From positions 3,038,001-3,102,000 of the forward strand of contig JAMPIQ010000001.1 of NCBI GenBank assembly GCA_024699855.1: 64,000 nucleotides of DNA, given 5' to 3'. This stretch comes from Aphelenchoides besseyi. Lineage: Eukaryota; Nematoda; Chromadorea; Rhabditida; Aphelenchoididae. The notes beneath the pieces were generated by a model that worked only from the letters and a program-made list of their open reading frames with translations, was not told where the DNA came from and ran no database searches. Each line of letters opens with the position of its first letter. The stretch's first letter is position 1. Both the position numbers and the translations under genes were made by a program. This document shows positions 1 through 12,300 of the stretch, piece after piece.

Positions 1-2032
1 GAAGCCCAATTTTTGAAGACTTTAAATCGTGGACGTGTTCTTTTTCAAAAGTCGTTGAAAGGCTTGAAATCTGGTGAAACAAAGTTTCCGGGTGAAGTTG
101 CATGGCGTTTGTATAGTACCTACGGATTTCCCGTTGATTTGACTCAATTAATGGCCGAAGAAGTTGGATTGGAAGTCGACTTGGAAGATTATGAGAAACA
201 GAAAGCTGAGGACGTGGTTTGTTTTATGTCTTGTCAATTCGGTCTTACTGTTTGATTTAGAAAAGATCGGCGGCCGGGACGGAAAAGGTCCTAGAAACCG
301 TGGATTTGAATGTTCATGCGATTGCTGAGCTACGAAACCGTGGAATCAAACCCACCGACGACTCTCCGAAATACGACTACAAAGATGATGGAAAACGGGG
401 ATTAGAGGCGAAATACGGTTCGTTTATGTTCGCTGCGTACTTATTTGAAGCTCTTTAGATTTCAAGCTTTGTACTGGAAGGATCATGGCTATTCGTAAAA
501 ATAGTGAATTCGCAGAAAGTTTGGAGGAAGGTGAAAATGGAGGAATTATTCTCGATCAAACCTGCTTCTATGCCGAACAAGGAGGACAGGAATTCGACAC
601 TGGATTTTTGAAGAAAGTTGGCAACGAGGTTTGTTAACATCTCCAATTCAAACAATCTTATTTTCTATAGAACTTAGACTTCAAAGTCAATGAAGTGCAA
701 GTTCGCGGTGGCTATGCGATTTTCGTCGGAACGGCAAATGACACGTTGAAGGTGGGCGATGAGGTTGAGCAGCTTTTCGACGAGGATCGTCGTTGGCTAA
801 TTATGAAGAATCATACTGGTACTCACATTTTGAATCATGCACTGCGAAAAGTTTTGGACACCGTTGATCAGAAAGGCTCATTGGTTGCACCGGATAGAAT
901 GCGTTTTGATTTCACCGCCAAAGAGGGACTTAAATCTGAGCAAGTGAAGAGCGTTGAAGAAATTTGTCAATCCATAGTCGATGCCGAAAAACCGGTTTAT
1001 GCTCAAGAATGCAAATTGGCGGATGCAAAAGAGATCGAAGGTCTTCGTGCCGTTTTTGACGAGGTTAGTTATCTATCTACACATTGAAATTTTCATGTTT
1101 ATTTAGACATATCCCGATCCAGTTCGTGTCGTATGCGTTGGAGTGCCGGTCGAAGATTTGATTTTGAATCCCAAATCTGGAAAAGGATTTGAGACATCTG
1201 TAGAATTTTGCGGTGGAACGTGAGTTGAAATATACGATTCGAAAGAACGAGATTGCAGGCATTTGAAAAACGTCGGACACATCGGTCGTTTTGTAATTAC
1301 TAGCGAAGAACCTGTAGCTAAAGGAATTCGTCGAATTGTCGCGGTAACTGGACCAGCCGCAGTAACCGCAGTCCAACGTGGAAATCGATACGAGCAACGA
1401 GTGAATGAGCTTCTGAAACGCGTGAAAGCAAATTCAGATGTTTTCAAGACTCCTAAGACTTACCGTGAGTTGGTCAACGAAGCAAATGGTGTGCTCGATG
1501 AGCTCAATTCGTCTCAAATGCCCAAATGGCAAAAGGAGAAAATACGTGACATGGCAAAAGAAGCTCAGAAAACGTTGGACAGTTACGAACGAAACGCAAG
1601 CAAAGAAAATGCGAACAAAGTGATGGCTGAAGTGAAAGAAATTGCAGCCAAATGCAATGACGAGGTTCTTATTCACATCTTTTCTCCCGGTGCAAATGTA
1701 AAAGTTGGTTTCGTATAAGTCTTCAATCCTCATTGTTCATTGATTTGTAGGATCTTGGTCTCGCAATTCGTCAATGCAAGAAGCAAAAAGCGGTTTTCGG
1801 CGTTTCGGTTCAAGAATCTACACAGAAATTTGCGGTGGTCGCTCGTGTCGACAAACAACTGGTCACTTCGGGCTTCAAGGCTCTGGATTGGGTGAACAAA
1901 GTCTGTGAAATTGCTCAGGGTCGTGGCGGTGGAAAAGACGAACAAGCACAAGCAACATGTGAGAAGCTCGAGAAATTGGACGAAGCTATGGAAGCAGCAC
2001 GTCAGTTCGCTAAACTTTCGATTTCATCGTAA
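1..2032 (+). CDS. aars-2: Alanyl-tRNA synthetase, cytoplasmic, C-terminal part (5' truncated by window)
   Basis: Charges tRNA-Ala with alanine and edits mischarged tRNA in the cytosol. Exons: 1-213, 261-417, 459-628, 671-1063, 1107-1219, 1259-1712, 1751-2032; phases agree and give 593 codons plus stop. The first codon of the window is already inside the tRNA-recognition region ([12 protein letters not shown]). The editing domain follows, with the HxxxH zinc motif ([11 protein letters not shown]) and the partner CGGTH motif, the latter split across the exon 5/6 junction. The C-Ala domain ends with the glycine-rich stretch [14 protein letters not shown] typical of AlaRS. Introns are 38-47 nt with GT-AG ends. 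The catalytic domain lies upstream of the window. This is a well conserved single-copy gene, and no lesions are seen. Confidence 0.96.
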
Positions 2033-4210
2033 ACTGTTGACTCTTCTGATTGTTTGTCCTGTTTTACCTGTGCATTTTGTTTGAGTATTATGAACGTTAA
2101 TGTTGTTTGTTAGAGCTGTGATTTAAATATTTTCTGTTATAAGTTGACTCATCCACAAACATTGAAACCAGTAGTGAAAATCATGGCAAAAGAACGAAAG
2201 TGAAAGCCTGAAGACATCCGAATAGAAGATGTTCATTTGAGATTACCAAAAGAAGTTACTAGTTACAAGATGACTGTTTCTTTTGAGCACAGTAAGTGAG
2301 TTCAATCAAACGGTGTAAAGTTAGTTGAGTTCGGAAAAACTGAGATTTGAATGATCGTTAAATTTGTTTATGTAAACGGTTTCGGTGGACTTTTGGTCGA
2401 TTTGTAGGTATATTCCAGTTTAGTCAACAAATTGCCAAAGCCACTCGTTTAAACAATCACAAGTCGTTTTCACGAACAACTGATTACCATAATTTTCATG
2501 AGATACATTATTGATTCACGTTTCCCATTTTCGAGTCCAAATCTTCGGCGATGTCATAAGTAGTGGTCGCTGTGGTTCCATGAACTTTGGGCGTTGTGGT
2601 CAACTGTTTTAAACCTTCAGTGTCACGAAGTTGAAGGTTGTGGAAAGTTGTTATATTCGCATCGTAGTGGTTAATCAGATCTTTCTTATAAACGACATTA
2701 CTGCAGTTGTTGGAATGTCACAAACCTTTCGACACTCAAACGCAAAAAGCGAAGCACAAATACAATAAAATGATCATCAAGATCTTGAAACTCGAATTGT
2801 TTTCAGTGACAAACCGATTTCCTTCAAAACGATTAGACCAAATGTTCTCAAGTGAACCAGCCAATACACGAAACACTCTTATTGAATGGACCAGTAGCTT
2901 TGTCGTTCTATCAACTGGTGCATTCCAACAGGTTTCATGTCCATCTGTTGATTACATTTAAATTCATGGGGTTCGCGACGATAAAGAACAGTCATCGTGT
3001 TTGGACGAAAGCTCGTGAATAAGATTTTGAATTAAATTGAAATGCATGATCATTTTGGCTTCAATTCTAATTTCGACTTGTTTGGAAGTTGCGAGTGGTG
3101 GTTGTTTTTGCGATCGGATTGATTTGAGTTTTTCAGATTCATTCGCCGTGCCGTTCCATCAGTGTTCTGACCAAAGTTGGAGACTACTCTCTCAGAAACG
3201 AGTGTCGAAAAGGAGCTCGTTGACAGGAATCGGGTCAGCACTTGTTTGCGAGAATGGAGAGCGCTTGTTTGTGGGAAGGAAAAAAGCTCGTTTGCGGAAG
3301 CGAGTGAGCGAGTAGTTGCCGGAATAAAGAACGTCAGTTTCAATCAGTCGACCGAATCACGGGTGTTGATTGACTAAAAGGTCGTTTAGAAATTGGGAAT
3401 TGAGGTTGTAGACTGGAATTGGACATTGAAATTGGAGTGTGAGTTTGAATGTCGTCTTTCAGTTTGAAATGAGCGGAGTTGAAAGTGATTCAAGTTTGGT
3501 GAGTAAACTGTACAAAAAAGACTATCAAAATGAACAAAATTTAGGCAGCAAGAAGTCTCGTGGTCACGAAGAGTCAAAATGAAATGCACGAAATGAAGGA
3601 AGCGCTTTAAAGTTGAAAGGCGGGTGAGATGTCAATTTTGGTTTTTTACAGTCGAGTGAGGGTTCATTTTGAAGGTCTTTTGATGGAGAACAATCTGAAT
3701 TACAATGTGGACAAGAACAGAAATCCATCGATCCCGAAACGCACTCGAATTTGAGCGCCCCGCTGGCGGGCGGAAAAAAGGCGCACGCTGTTCGGTTATT
3801 TGACGGGCGAGAAGATCTTTCCAATTTCGTAGGGGAAGGGAAGAATCGGCGTTTGCTGAGAGGTCCCGTTGAATGCTGCGTGCGGGTTGGCAGTCGGTCG
3901 AAGAGCGATGCTTTCGAGTGTCCAGAGCTCTTCGGCGCTGTCGACTGGTGCGCTCCACGATCGAAAGATGGTTTTATTCGAATTCACGGCGGTTGTAAGC
4001 GAAAAGACGAACGAGCGCCCGCTTGGCGGTGGGTGCTCGGTTTCGAGAAAGCAGTGAGACGAGTGTCGTGCGAACGACCAGGGATCTTGCAGTGCGATGG
4101 TGTTGGTTGTGGGAGCCGAGCAATTCGGACTCCCGGTTGGCAGAGGCGACGAATCGAGTGCATTCGAGGAGTCGCGGTGAGTGAGCACATTTTCGAATGG
4201 CGAACCCACT
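2033..4210. other. Spacer between AARS and 18S; its right part is probably rDNA external spacer
   Basis: No open reading frame here looks like a protein. From about 3740 the base composition turns GC-rich with GCG-type words, as expected of a 5' external transcribed spacer leading into 18S at 4211. The left part (about 2040-3000) is AT-rich and has no recognisable features. I found no long tandem subrepeats of the enhancer type common in rDNA intergenic spacers, and I could not place a Pol I promoter. Confidence 0.5.
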
Positions 4211-5305
4211 AATCTGGTTGATCCTGGCTGAACTGATGTGTTTCTTTCAAAGATTTAGCCATTGCATGTGTAAGTAGAGCGTTATAAAGCGAAACTGCGA
4301 ACGGCTCATTACAACAGATATAATCTACTTGTTCTATGACTTAAATGGATAACTGCGGTAATTCTGGAGCCAATACATGCGAACAGCTGCGGCCTTCGGG
4401 TTGCAGTGCTATTATTGGAGCAAAACTATTCGTTAGTCCTTTTGCTAACTCTGGATAATACTGCGTATCGCACGATCTTGTGTCGGCGAAGTTTCATTCG
4501 AGTATCTGCCCTATCAACTGGTTGGCAGTGTATTGGACTGCCATGGTTCTAACGGGTAACGGAGAATCAGGGTTTGACTCCGGAGAATCCGCCTTAAAAA
4601 CGGCGAATATGTCTAAGGATAGCAGCAGGCGCGAAAATTACCCAATATCAATACGATGAGGTAGTGACGAGAAATAACGAGTCCGTTCTCTCTGAGGTCG
4701 GACATTGGAATGGGTACAATGTAGACAATTTAACGAGTATCTACGAGAGGGCAAGTCTGGTGCCAGCAGCCGCGGTAATTCCAGCTCTCGTAATACATAG
4801 AATTATTGTTGCGGTTAAAAAGTTCATAGTTGGATTGTTGAACCGTTCGGGGTGCGTCTTAACGGGCGTCACTCGTGGGCGGTATTTTGCGCGTTTTCGG
4901 GCCTTCGGGTCGGTGATGCGCAGGATTACTTTGAACGGCTTAAGTGCTCAAGGCGGGTCTTACGACTGAATACCGGTGCATGGAATAATGGAACAAGGTT
5001 GCGGCCGAGTTTTATTGGTTTTGTCGGCTGAAACAATGGTTAACAGGAACAGCCGGGGGCATTCGTATCGCTGCGCGAGAGGTGAAATTCGAGGACCGTA
5101 GCGAGACGCACTAAAGCGAAGGCATTTGCCAAGAGTGTTTTCATTAATCAAGAACGAAAGTCAGAGGTTCGAAGGCGATTAGATACCGCCCTAGTTCTGA
5201 CCGTAAATGATGCCAACTACCAATTCGCTTGTGGATTCGAGTTCATAAGCGAGCGGGTTTCCGGAAACGAAAGTCTTTCGGTTCCGGGGGAAGTATGGTT
5301 GCAAA

Positions 5306-5352
<47 letters not shown>

Positions 5353-5793
5353 TTGCGGCTTAATTTGACTCAACACGGGAAACCTCACCCGGCCAGCACA
5401 TCGTGAGGATTGACAGACCGATAGCTCTTTCATGATTCGGTGGATGGTGGTGCATGGCCGTTCTTAGTTCGTGCTAACGAAGTGTCTGCTTTATTGCGAT
5501 AACGAGCGAGACGCCGACTGCTAACTAGTGCGTCGATTGATTCGTTTGTCGACGATCATTTCTTAGCGGGATTCGTGGTTCTTAGCCTCAAGAAATGGCG
5601 CAATAACAGGTCTGTGATGCCCTTAGATGTTCGGGGCCGCACGCGTGCTACAATGGTGGTATCAGCGTGATTGTCCTACTCCGAGAGGAGATGGCAAACA
5701 GTTGAGATATTATTATGGCTGGAATTGAGTGTTGAAATTTTCACTCATGAACGAGGAATTCCAAGTAAATGCGAGTCATCAACTCGCATTGAT

Positions 5794-5830
<37 letters not shown>

Positions 5831-5979
5831 CCGGGACTGAGTTGTTTCGAGAAATCCACGGACCGGCGTTCGCTCATGTTTCGGCATGTCGTTTGCTGGA
5901 AAGTGGCTTAATCGCAACGGCTTGAACCGGGGAAAAGTCGTAACAAGGTTGCAGTAGGTGAACCTGCTGCAAGATCAGG
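4211..5979 (+). rRNA. 18S small-subunit ribosomal RNA
   Basis: The start follows the universal TCTGGTTGATCCTG word. The central GTGCCAGCAGCCGCGG, the GAATTGACGGAAGGGCACC block, the TTGTACACACCGCCCGTCG block and the 3' helix 45 (GTAGGTGAACCTGC) are all present in order, over about 1770 nt. The first 70 nt after the start differ from most eukaryotes at normally invariant places (for example GATTTAGCCATTGCATG), and the helix 45 stem is TTGCAG/CTGCAA in place of the usual TTTCCG/CGGAA. The swap is compensated on both strands, so the RNA should still fold. This points to a divergent nematode 18S rather than a decayed copy. Ends are placed by analogy and may be off by a few bases. Confidence 0.95.
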
Positions 5980-6258
5980 TATCGAAGCAAACAATCGAGT
6001 TGGGAGTGCCGTGGTGCGGATATTCGACGGTCGTCGTGAAGCACTCGGTATTTCCCGGTCGCTGGTCTCTTCAATGAGATTTCAGTTCTCACAAACGGCT
6101 TCTCTGGGCCTCTATGTTGGATTGAGCAGTTGTGTTCCACGTCCGTGGCTGCGACGATGTCCAATAGTAGACGCCGCTTCGGCGGTGTTAGAGTTGATGA
6201 CCCGGTCGGGCACCCAGAACCAACAACCCATTTTCAATTCATTCAATGCCAACTAATC
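5980..6258 (+). other. Internal transcribed spacer 1 (ITS1)
   Basis: Sequence between the end of 18S helix 45 and the start of 5.8S, about 280 nt. No conserved elements were recognised. Boundaries are inferred from the flanking rRNAs. Confidence 0.85.
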
Positions 6259-6415
6259 GAGCAAGTTATGTCGGTGAATCACTTGGCTCGTGGGTCGATG
6301 AAGAACGCAGTGAATTGCGTTAATAAGCACGAATTACAGATATTACGAGTGCCTTGTTTTCGATTGCATATTGCGTCGTCGGGTTCTGCCCTTCGACATA
6401 CGCAGCTCAGGGTGT
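6259..6415 (+). rRNA. 5.8S ribosomal RNA
   Basis: Recognised from TCACTTGGCTCGTGGGTCGA followed by GATGAAGAACGCAGTGAATT, a close match to the 5.8S core. The downstream half is divergent, and the 3' end pairing with 28S is expected near 6415. Length is about 157 nt, normal for the family. Confidence 0.92.
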
Positions 6416-6732
6416 TTTCATGGAAAGGGAAGCCAAATGCATTGTGTAATGGTTTTCGCCATCGAATCGTCGACTCTTCCCCACGGAATGCAGTTGACGT
6501 GTTCGCTTTGGTGGCGTATTCTTCGGAGTATGCCTGTGATTACGTTGTTAGTACTGTTCGAACGATGTCCATGTGCAAGGAACATGATTCGATTGGCTTT
6601 TGATCTGTACGGCTTTGAGTGACTTGATTCCACAATTGAGATGCTTGGCTGTTATTGAGAAGGTCTTTGCGAGTTGTTGTTCGGATGTCGGCAGTGCGAT
6701 TGATGACACTGACCATTTGATTGGTTGAAATC
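6416..6732 (+). other. Internal transcribed spacer 2 (ITS2)
   Basis: About 317 nt between 5.8S and the start of 28S (just before CCTGCTGAACTTAAGC). No gene or repeat seen. Confidence 0.85.
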
Positions 6733-7079
6733 CACCTGAGTTGCGTATGACCACCTGCTGAACTTAAGCATATCAGTAAGCAGAGGAAAAGAAACTAACA
6801 AGGATTCCCCCAGTAACTGCGAGTGAAAAGGGACTAGCTCAGCGCTTAAGACGCTCGTTCTGACGGACGAGTGTCGGTGTAGCGTTTGGAGAGCGAGCAT
6901 CGTCGGCGTGTGTTTGGTCCAAGTTTCGCTGGAAAGCGGCTGCACAGATGGTTTCACACCAGTACGGCCGAACGGCGTCGACGAATTCGTTTCTCTGGGA
7001 GTCGGGTTGTTTGGAAACGCAGCCCAAAGCGGGTGGTAAACTTCACCTAAGGCTAAATACGACCACGAGACCGATAGCA

Positions 7080-7112
<33 letters not shown>

Positions 7113-9242
7113 TTGAAAAGAGAGTGCAAGAGAACGTGAAACCGATATAATGGAAGCGAATGGAGCTGACGTATCTTGTGCGTATTCAATCCCGCGACAC
7201 TGCAATCGCTTCGACGACATTCCGCAAGGTTGTCTAGGAGTGTTGTTGTTGTGCTCGTTGATGCATTTGCGTGCGGAGTGCGCCGAGTGGGTCGATGTCG
7301 CTGCCGGAAGGGCGTATAGAGGACTCGGGTTTTCGGACTCGAGAATCCTGTGCGTTCGGATAGCAGGTGATGTTGGCTCGCTGTTGTGGAGTGCGGGTGA
7401 ATTCGCGATGGGCGTCGGTTGTGAGTTGTGGTTGCGGATGGCACATGTGTCTTTCGTTTTCCGCGGCCTACGATCGGCGTTCGTTGCCCCGGCACTCGAC
7501 TCGGTGTATAGTCGGTCACCCATTCGACCCGTCTTGAAACACGGACCAAGGAGTTTAAGGTGTACGCGAGTCATTGAGCTGCGAAACTCAAAGGCGTAAT
7601 GAAAGTGAGACATTGGATGTCGACGATGTGAGCGTTGGGCGTTTCGACGTCCGGCGCGCAACATCGCCCCGTGACTAGGACTTGTTCTGTTGCGGAGGTT
7701 GAGCGTACGCTTTGAGACCCGAAAGATGGTGAACTATGCCCGAACAGGATGAAGCCAGAGGAAAACTCTGGTGGAAGTCCGAAGCGGTTCTGACGTGCAA
7801 ATCGATCGTCTGATTTGGGTATAGGGGCGCAAGACTAATCGAACCATCTAGTAGCTGGTTCCTTCCGAAGTTTCCCTCAGGATAGCTGGTGCACAATCGA
7901 AGCAGATATACTCGGTAAAGCGAACGATTAGAGTCATTGGGATGTATTATTCTCAAACTATTCTCATACTCTAAATGGTTATGATGTCGGTGTTTCTCGA
8001 TTTGAACACGCGACTTTGATTGCATGTGCTCCAAGTGGGCCATTTTTGGTAAGCAGAACTGGCGATGTGGGATTAACCAAACGCCGAGTTAAGGTGCCAG
8101 ACTCTCCGCTCATTAGACCCCATAAAAGGTGTTGGTTGCTATAGACAGCAGGACGGTGGCCATGGAAGTCGGAAACCGCTAAGGAATGTGTAACAACCCA
8201 CCTGCCGAAGCAACTAGCCCTGAAAATGGATGGCGCTGGAGCGGAGGACCTATACTCGGCCGTTGTTTGAGATGGTGCCCAATCTCTCAACGAGTAGGAA
8301 GGTTGTCGTGATGGCGTCGAAGGTGCGGAGCGTGAGCTCGACTGGAGCCGTCACGAGTGCAGATCTTGGTTGTAGTAGCAAATATTCAAGTGAGATCCTT
8401 GAAGACTGAAGTGGAGAAGGGTTCCGCGTGCACAGTGATTGTACGTGGGTTAATCGATCCTAAGGCACAGGCTAAGGCTGGTTTTGAAGTGGCGACGTTC
8501 AACTTCCACTTGTGGATTGCGTCGCGTGTGCCGAAAGGGAAGCGGGTTAATATTCCCGCATCGAGACGAGGAGATGTCGTCGCTTCGGCGTCGACGAGCG
8601 CGGCAACGCAAACGAACCTGTCGACGCTGCATGAGGCCCGGACCAGAGATCTCTTTTCTGGTTTTAAACTCGCGTGACCGTGGAATCGGTTCATCCGGAG
8701 ATATGGTTGTTGGGGTTGTAGAGTGGCGCGGTTACGGCGCCATTCCGAGTGCTTCATGTGGTCCGTGAAAAGGCAGGGGAGGCTCGATGAATTTCTCGCT
8801 CGTTCGTACCAATATCCGCAGCAGGTCTCCAAGGTGAACAGCCTCTAGTTGATAGAATAATGTAGATAAGGGAAGTCGGCAAATTAGATTCGTAACTTTG
8901 GGAAAAGAATTGGCTCTAGAGCTCGGGTCTATCGGGTCGTTGCGTGAGGCCGTTGGAATGCGTCCGTGACTGCGTGGTCGCAAGACCGCGTGGGCTAGTG
9001 GCGTGGTCCGACGGTGGAAGGCTTCGGCTTCGCTCCCGACGGCGGTTTCGCGGTTGTCGGCGAGTTGCGGTACGTTGACGCTTAACGAGCGTATCTAGAA
9101 CTGGTACGGGACTCGGGGAATATGACTCGACTGTAGCCTAATCATCTAAAAACAGAGGAGACGGATGGTCTTCGAAAGACGTTGACCGTCTCTGATTTCT
9201 GCCCAGTGCTCTGAATGTTATATCACTCTTCCAAATTTGATT

Positions 9243-9320
<78 letters not shown>

Positions 9321-9325
9321 CGAAT
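6733..9325 (+). rRNA. 28S large-subunit rRNA, 5' part (interrupted)
   Basis: Starts shortly before TGCTGAACTTAAGCATATCA and runs through the conserved D2-D3 flanks (ACAAGTACCGTGAGGGAAAG), GACCCGAAAGATGGTGAACT, and the universal TAACTATGACTCTCTTAAGG, which in insects is the R2 insertion site. The gene is cut 45 nt or so further on, after GTGACGCGCACGAAT, where an R4 element begins. The R2 site itself is intact here. The 28S continues at 13536. A copy interrupted in this way is not expected to yield functional 28S rRNA. Confidence 0.95.
9311..9325 (+). repeat. R4 target-site duplication, left copy
   Basis: The 15-bp word GTGACGCGCACGAAT occurs here and again at 13536-13550, immediately outside the two ends of the inserted element. 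In uninterrupted 28S genes it is present once. The copies are identical. Confidence 0.9.
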
Positions 9326-9344
9326 ACGCCGGTGCGGTCCGTCC

Positions 9345-12300
9345 GTGCATGGACGCCGCGAGAATCCCGCTCACGCAGGCAGTGCATTGCCATCGAGTGG
9401 GGAGCCGGCTGGTACCGGCCCTTCAGGGGTTCGGAATGCGATCACATCATCTAGACTTTGGAGTAAGGCGGAAGAACGACTCCTCTGGGATGTTCGTTCG
9501 ATTTACGATGTTCATGTCAGTAAGGGTACTTGGAATGATTTCTATGACGTGTGGAAACGCGTCACTGAATACTACGGGATCGGAGCAAGAACTGCGAAGG
9601 CGATCAGCCTTCGGTTTGCGACTGTCAAAAGTCAAAACCTTCCAGACCCCGACCAAACCCGGATGGCTGAACTCCTACCGATTATGGAACTGCCGAACGA
9701 CGGTCTGAGAGTAGAAGCGAGCACTGTGGCAGCGGACATCGGGGAAGTAGAAATACTACCTGAAAACACATTGAACCGACGTGTGTCCGAACCGCAGGAG
9801 TTGAACAGCTCTTTCGAAATCTTACCTGACGGCCTGCTTGACGGAGAGATTGAAGAGGTGTTGGATATGGTTGAAACCTCATCCCTAGCGAATGAAACCG
9901 GACGTCCGGAGGAGTGTGTAAACGCCAACCCCCGCGGGTTTGTAGGTGTTGTAGCTCCGATGGACCCGGTAAGCGAAGACGTGCAGCAACAGGTAGAGGC
10001 CGCCCCCAACGGGATGACAGGCCTCGTAGCTGGTACGCAAAGTGGCCAATACGACGAAAATGTTCGCTTGTCAGAAGGCACCAGCCCCAACGGGTCTTAT
10101 GGTCCTGTGATGACACAAAATAGGCGGGCGATCAGAGACGAACGAGAAGAGGCGTTTGTTAAGGCTTTTGAACGGGCATTGAACAGTCCACCTGCTAGCC
10201 GGCGGCCATTAAGAATCCCACCTTCGGTGGAAGAAGAAACGTGGGAGTGGGCAAGCAGAATGGTGATGCGGTACTTAAAGCTGAGACCACACCACCGAGG
10301 TTATCTACTGCGACTCAACTGTCTCCTCTACGCTATCGGTCATGTGATTGCTGAAGGGTTCAAGCGAAAGTTTGAGCCAACCAGGCAAGCGCGACATGAC
10401 TGGTATCGAGATCGGAAGGCGGAAGAGGTGAACCTACGCAAATATATTGGATACCTCACTGCTGAACTGCAACGCCGAAAGGCGCAGCGCCCACCCACTG
10501 TCAGGCAACGGAAGAATTTTGCGGAAATCCGCCGACGTTACCACATTCGGAAAACCAGCGCCCTTCGGGAGCGTCTGGAGCAGTTGAAATGCCAACTCAA
10601 GTTGCTAATAGAAAGAGTAAAGTTACGGCGTGACTCCGAAGCGAGAGGCATGCTCCGTCGGCGATCGGTTCGATCCCTCTTGACTGCTATCAAAACCAAT
10701 TCAGAGGGCAAAGAGTCGGTGAATGACGGCGCACAGACTTGCGAGCGAGTTCGCGCTTTCTGGAAGCCGATTGTCGGTGAAAAGAAACTCTTCACATGGA
10801 GTACGTCACTGGCTTCATGGGAGCAATCCTTTGTACCGTCGGTACAAGTGTCTACTAGCGACTTGGGAGCACAGTATGCTGTCTGGAAGAAAGTGGTGGC
10901 CAAAGCGAGTCCGTACAAGGCGACCGGGCCTGACGGTATCCCGAACGTCTTATGGAAACGTGTTGGCGCGGCTAGCAGAGGGTTGTTTGATTGGTTTGTC
11001 GAGCTGAAGCAACGACGTCTTAGGATACCTGGTTGGTTCACTGAGGGTAGAGTGGTGTTGCTTTCGAAAGGAGGCGACCCTTCTGATCCCGGTAATTACC
11101 GGCCGATCGCCTGCCTGAATTCGTCGTACAAGTTTGTTACGGGTCACATTGCACATCAACTCACTGCACAGCTTACCGATCTGAACATCTTGCCCAAAGA
11201 GCAGCTTGCAATGCGGAAAGGTCTATGGGGGTGCGTGCATGCACAAGTCCTCGACCGATGTCTGATAAAGGACGCCCAATTGGCTGCAAAGTCAGGGTCC
11301 GCAAAGAGCAAGATTGCAGTTGCTTGGGTTGACTTCGCGAAGGCGTTTGATTCCGTCCCGCACAGTTATATCCGTTCTCTGTTGCGAATGGTTGGATTGG
11401 CCCCAGAAACTGCTCGTTTGCTAAAGGTTTTGATGAGTAAGTGGGTAGTCCGGTACGAGGTTCGTGAAGGCAACACAACATACCAAAGTAAGAGGATGAA
11501 GGTGCAGAATGGGGTGCTACAGGGCGATACCCTTTCGCCACTGCTATTTTGTCTGGCAGTAGCCCCTATTTCGCACGTTTTGAACAGTGAATTTCCGCTG
11601 GTAGAGACATCTCATGGTAGTAACACAGGGGAGCAGCTTCGGTTGAACCACTTATTTTACATGGATGATCTCAAGTTGTACGCTCGATCGACCAAGGCAG
11701 TAAACCAAATGCTGACTAAGGTGCGAGAAATTGCATCTGACATCGGACTTGCGTTGAACCCGAAAAAATGCGCGATCGCTTCGAATGAGCGCCAAAGAAC
11801 GGACGAAGCTTGTCTCGGTATCAGGCCATTAGCGGCGGGTAGCGTTTACAAGTATCTGGGAATTGAACAAAGCATTCATGTGAGCGAGAGTGATGCTTGG
11901 GAGCGTATCAAGTGCCATATGAGTGATCGGTTGAACGTCTTGCTGGATGCCGATCGCTCGATCAGACAGACCGTAAGCGATATCAACACGGCAGTGATGC
12001 CTATTGCGTCGTTTATGTTTATGAACGTTATATGTGGTACGGGGAAGTTCCAGTCACTTGTCGTAAAGGCTGAAGAGTTCGATAAGTTCATTCGTCGGAG
12101 GCTGGTTGAGAGTAAGGCGAGATACAAGGCGGCATCCAAGGACCGTATGTATCTGGAAGCTGCGAATGGTGGCCTAGGCCTAAAGTCCGCAGAGTTCGCG
12201 CTTTACAATAGTATCACTTACGGGTGGTGCTATGTGAAGTGCCGGCCCGATCTCAAACCAGCATCCTCGCTATTCAAACGGCTCGCGAAACGAACTAAAC

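Noticed and set aside
1103..1447. Minus-strand open frames of about 100 codons within the AARS region
   Set aside because: They mirror exons of the synthetase, whose plus-strand frames carry the conserved HTGTH and CGGTH motifs with matching splice phases.
3564..4212. Several overlapping frames over 100 codons just before 18S
   Set aside because: GC-rich external spacer; all frames on both strands are open and none has protein-like composition.
7043..7664. Long minus-strand frames (168 and 203 codons) inside 28S
   Set aside because: They lie wholly in conserved rRNA; stops are rare only because of base composition.
9281..9300. R2-type insertion site in 28S
   Set aside because: The TTAAGG/TAGCC site is uninterrupted; the insertion lies further downstream at the R4 site.
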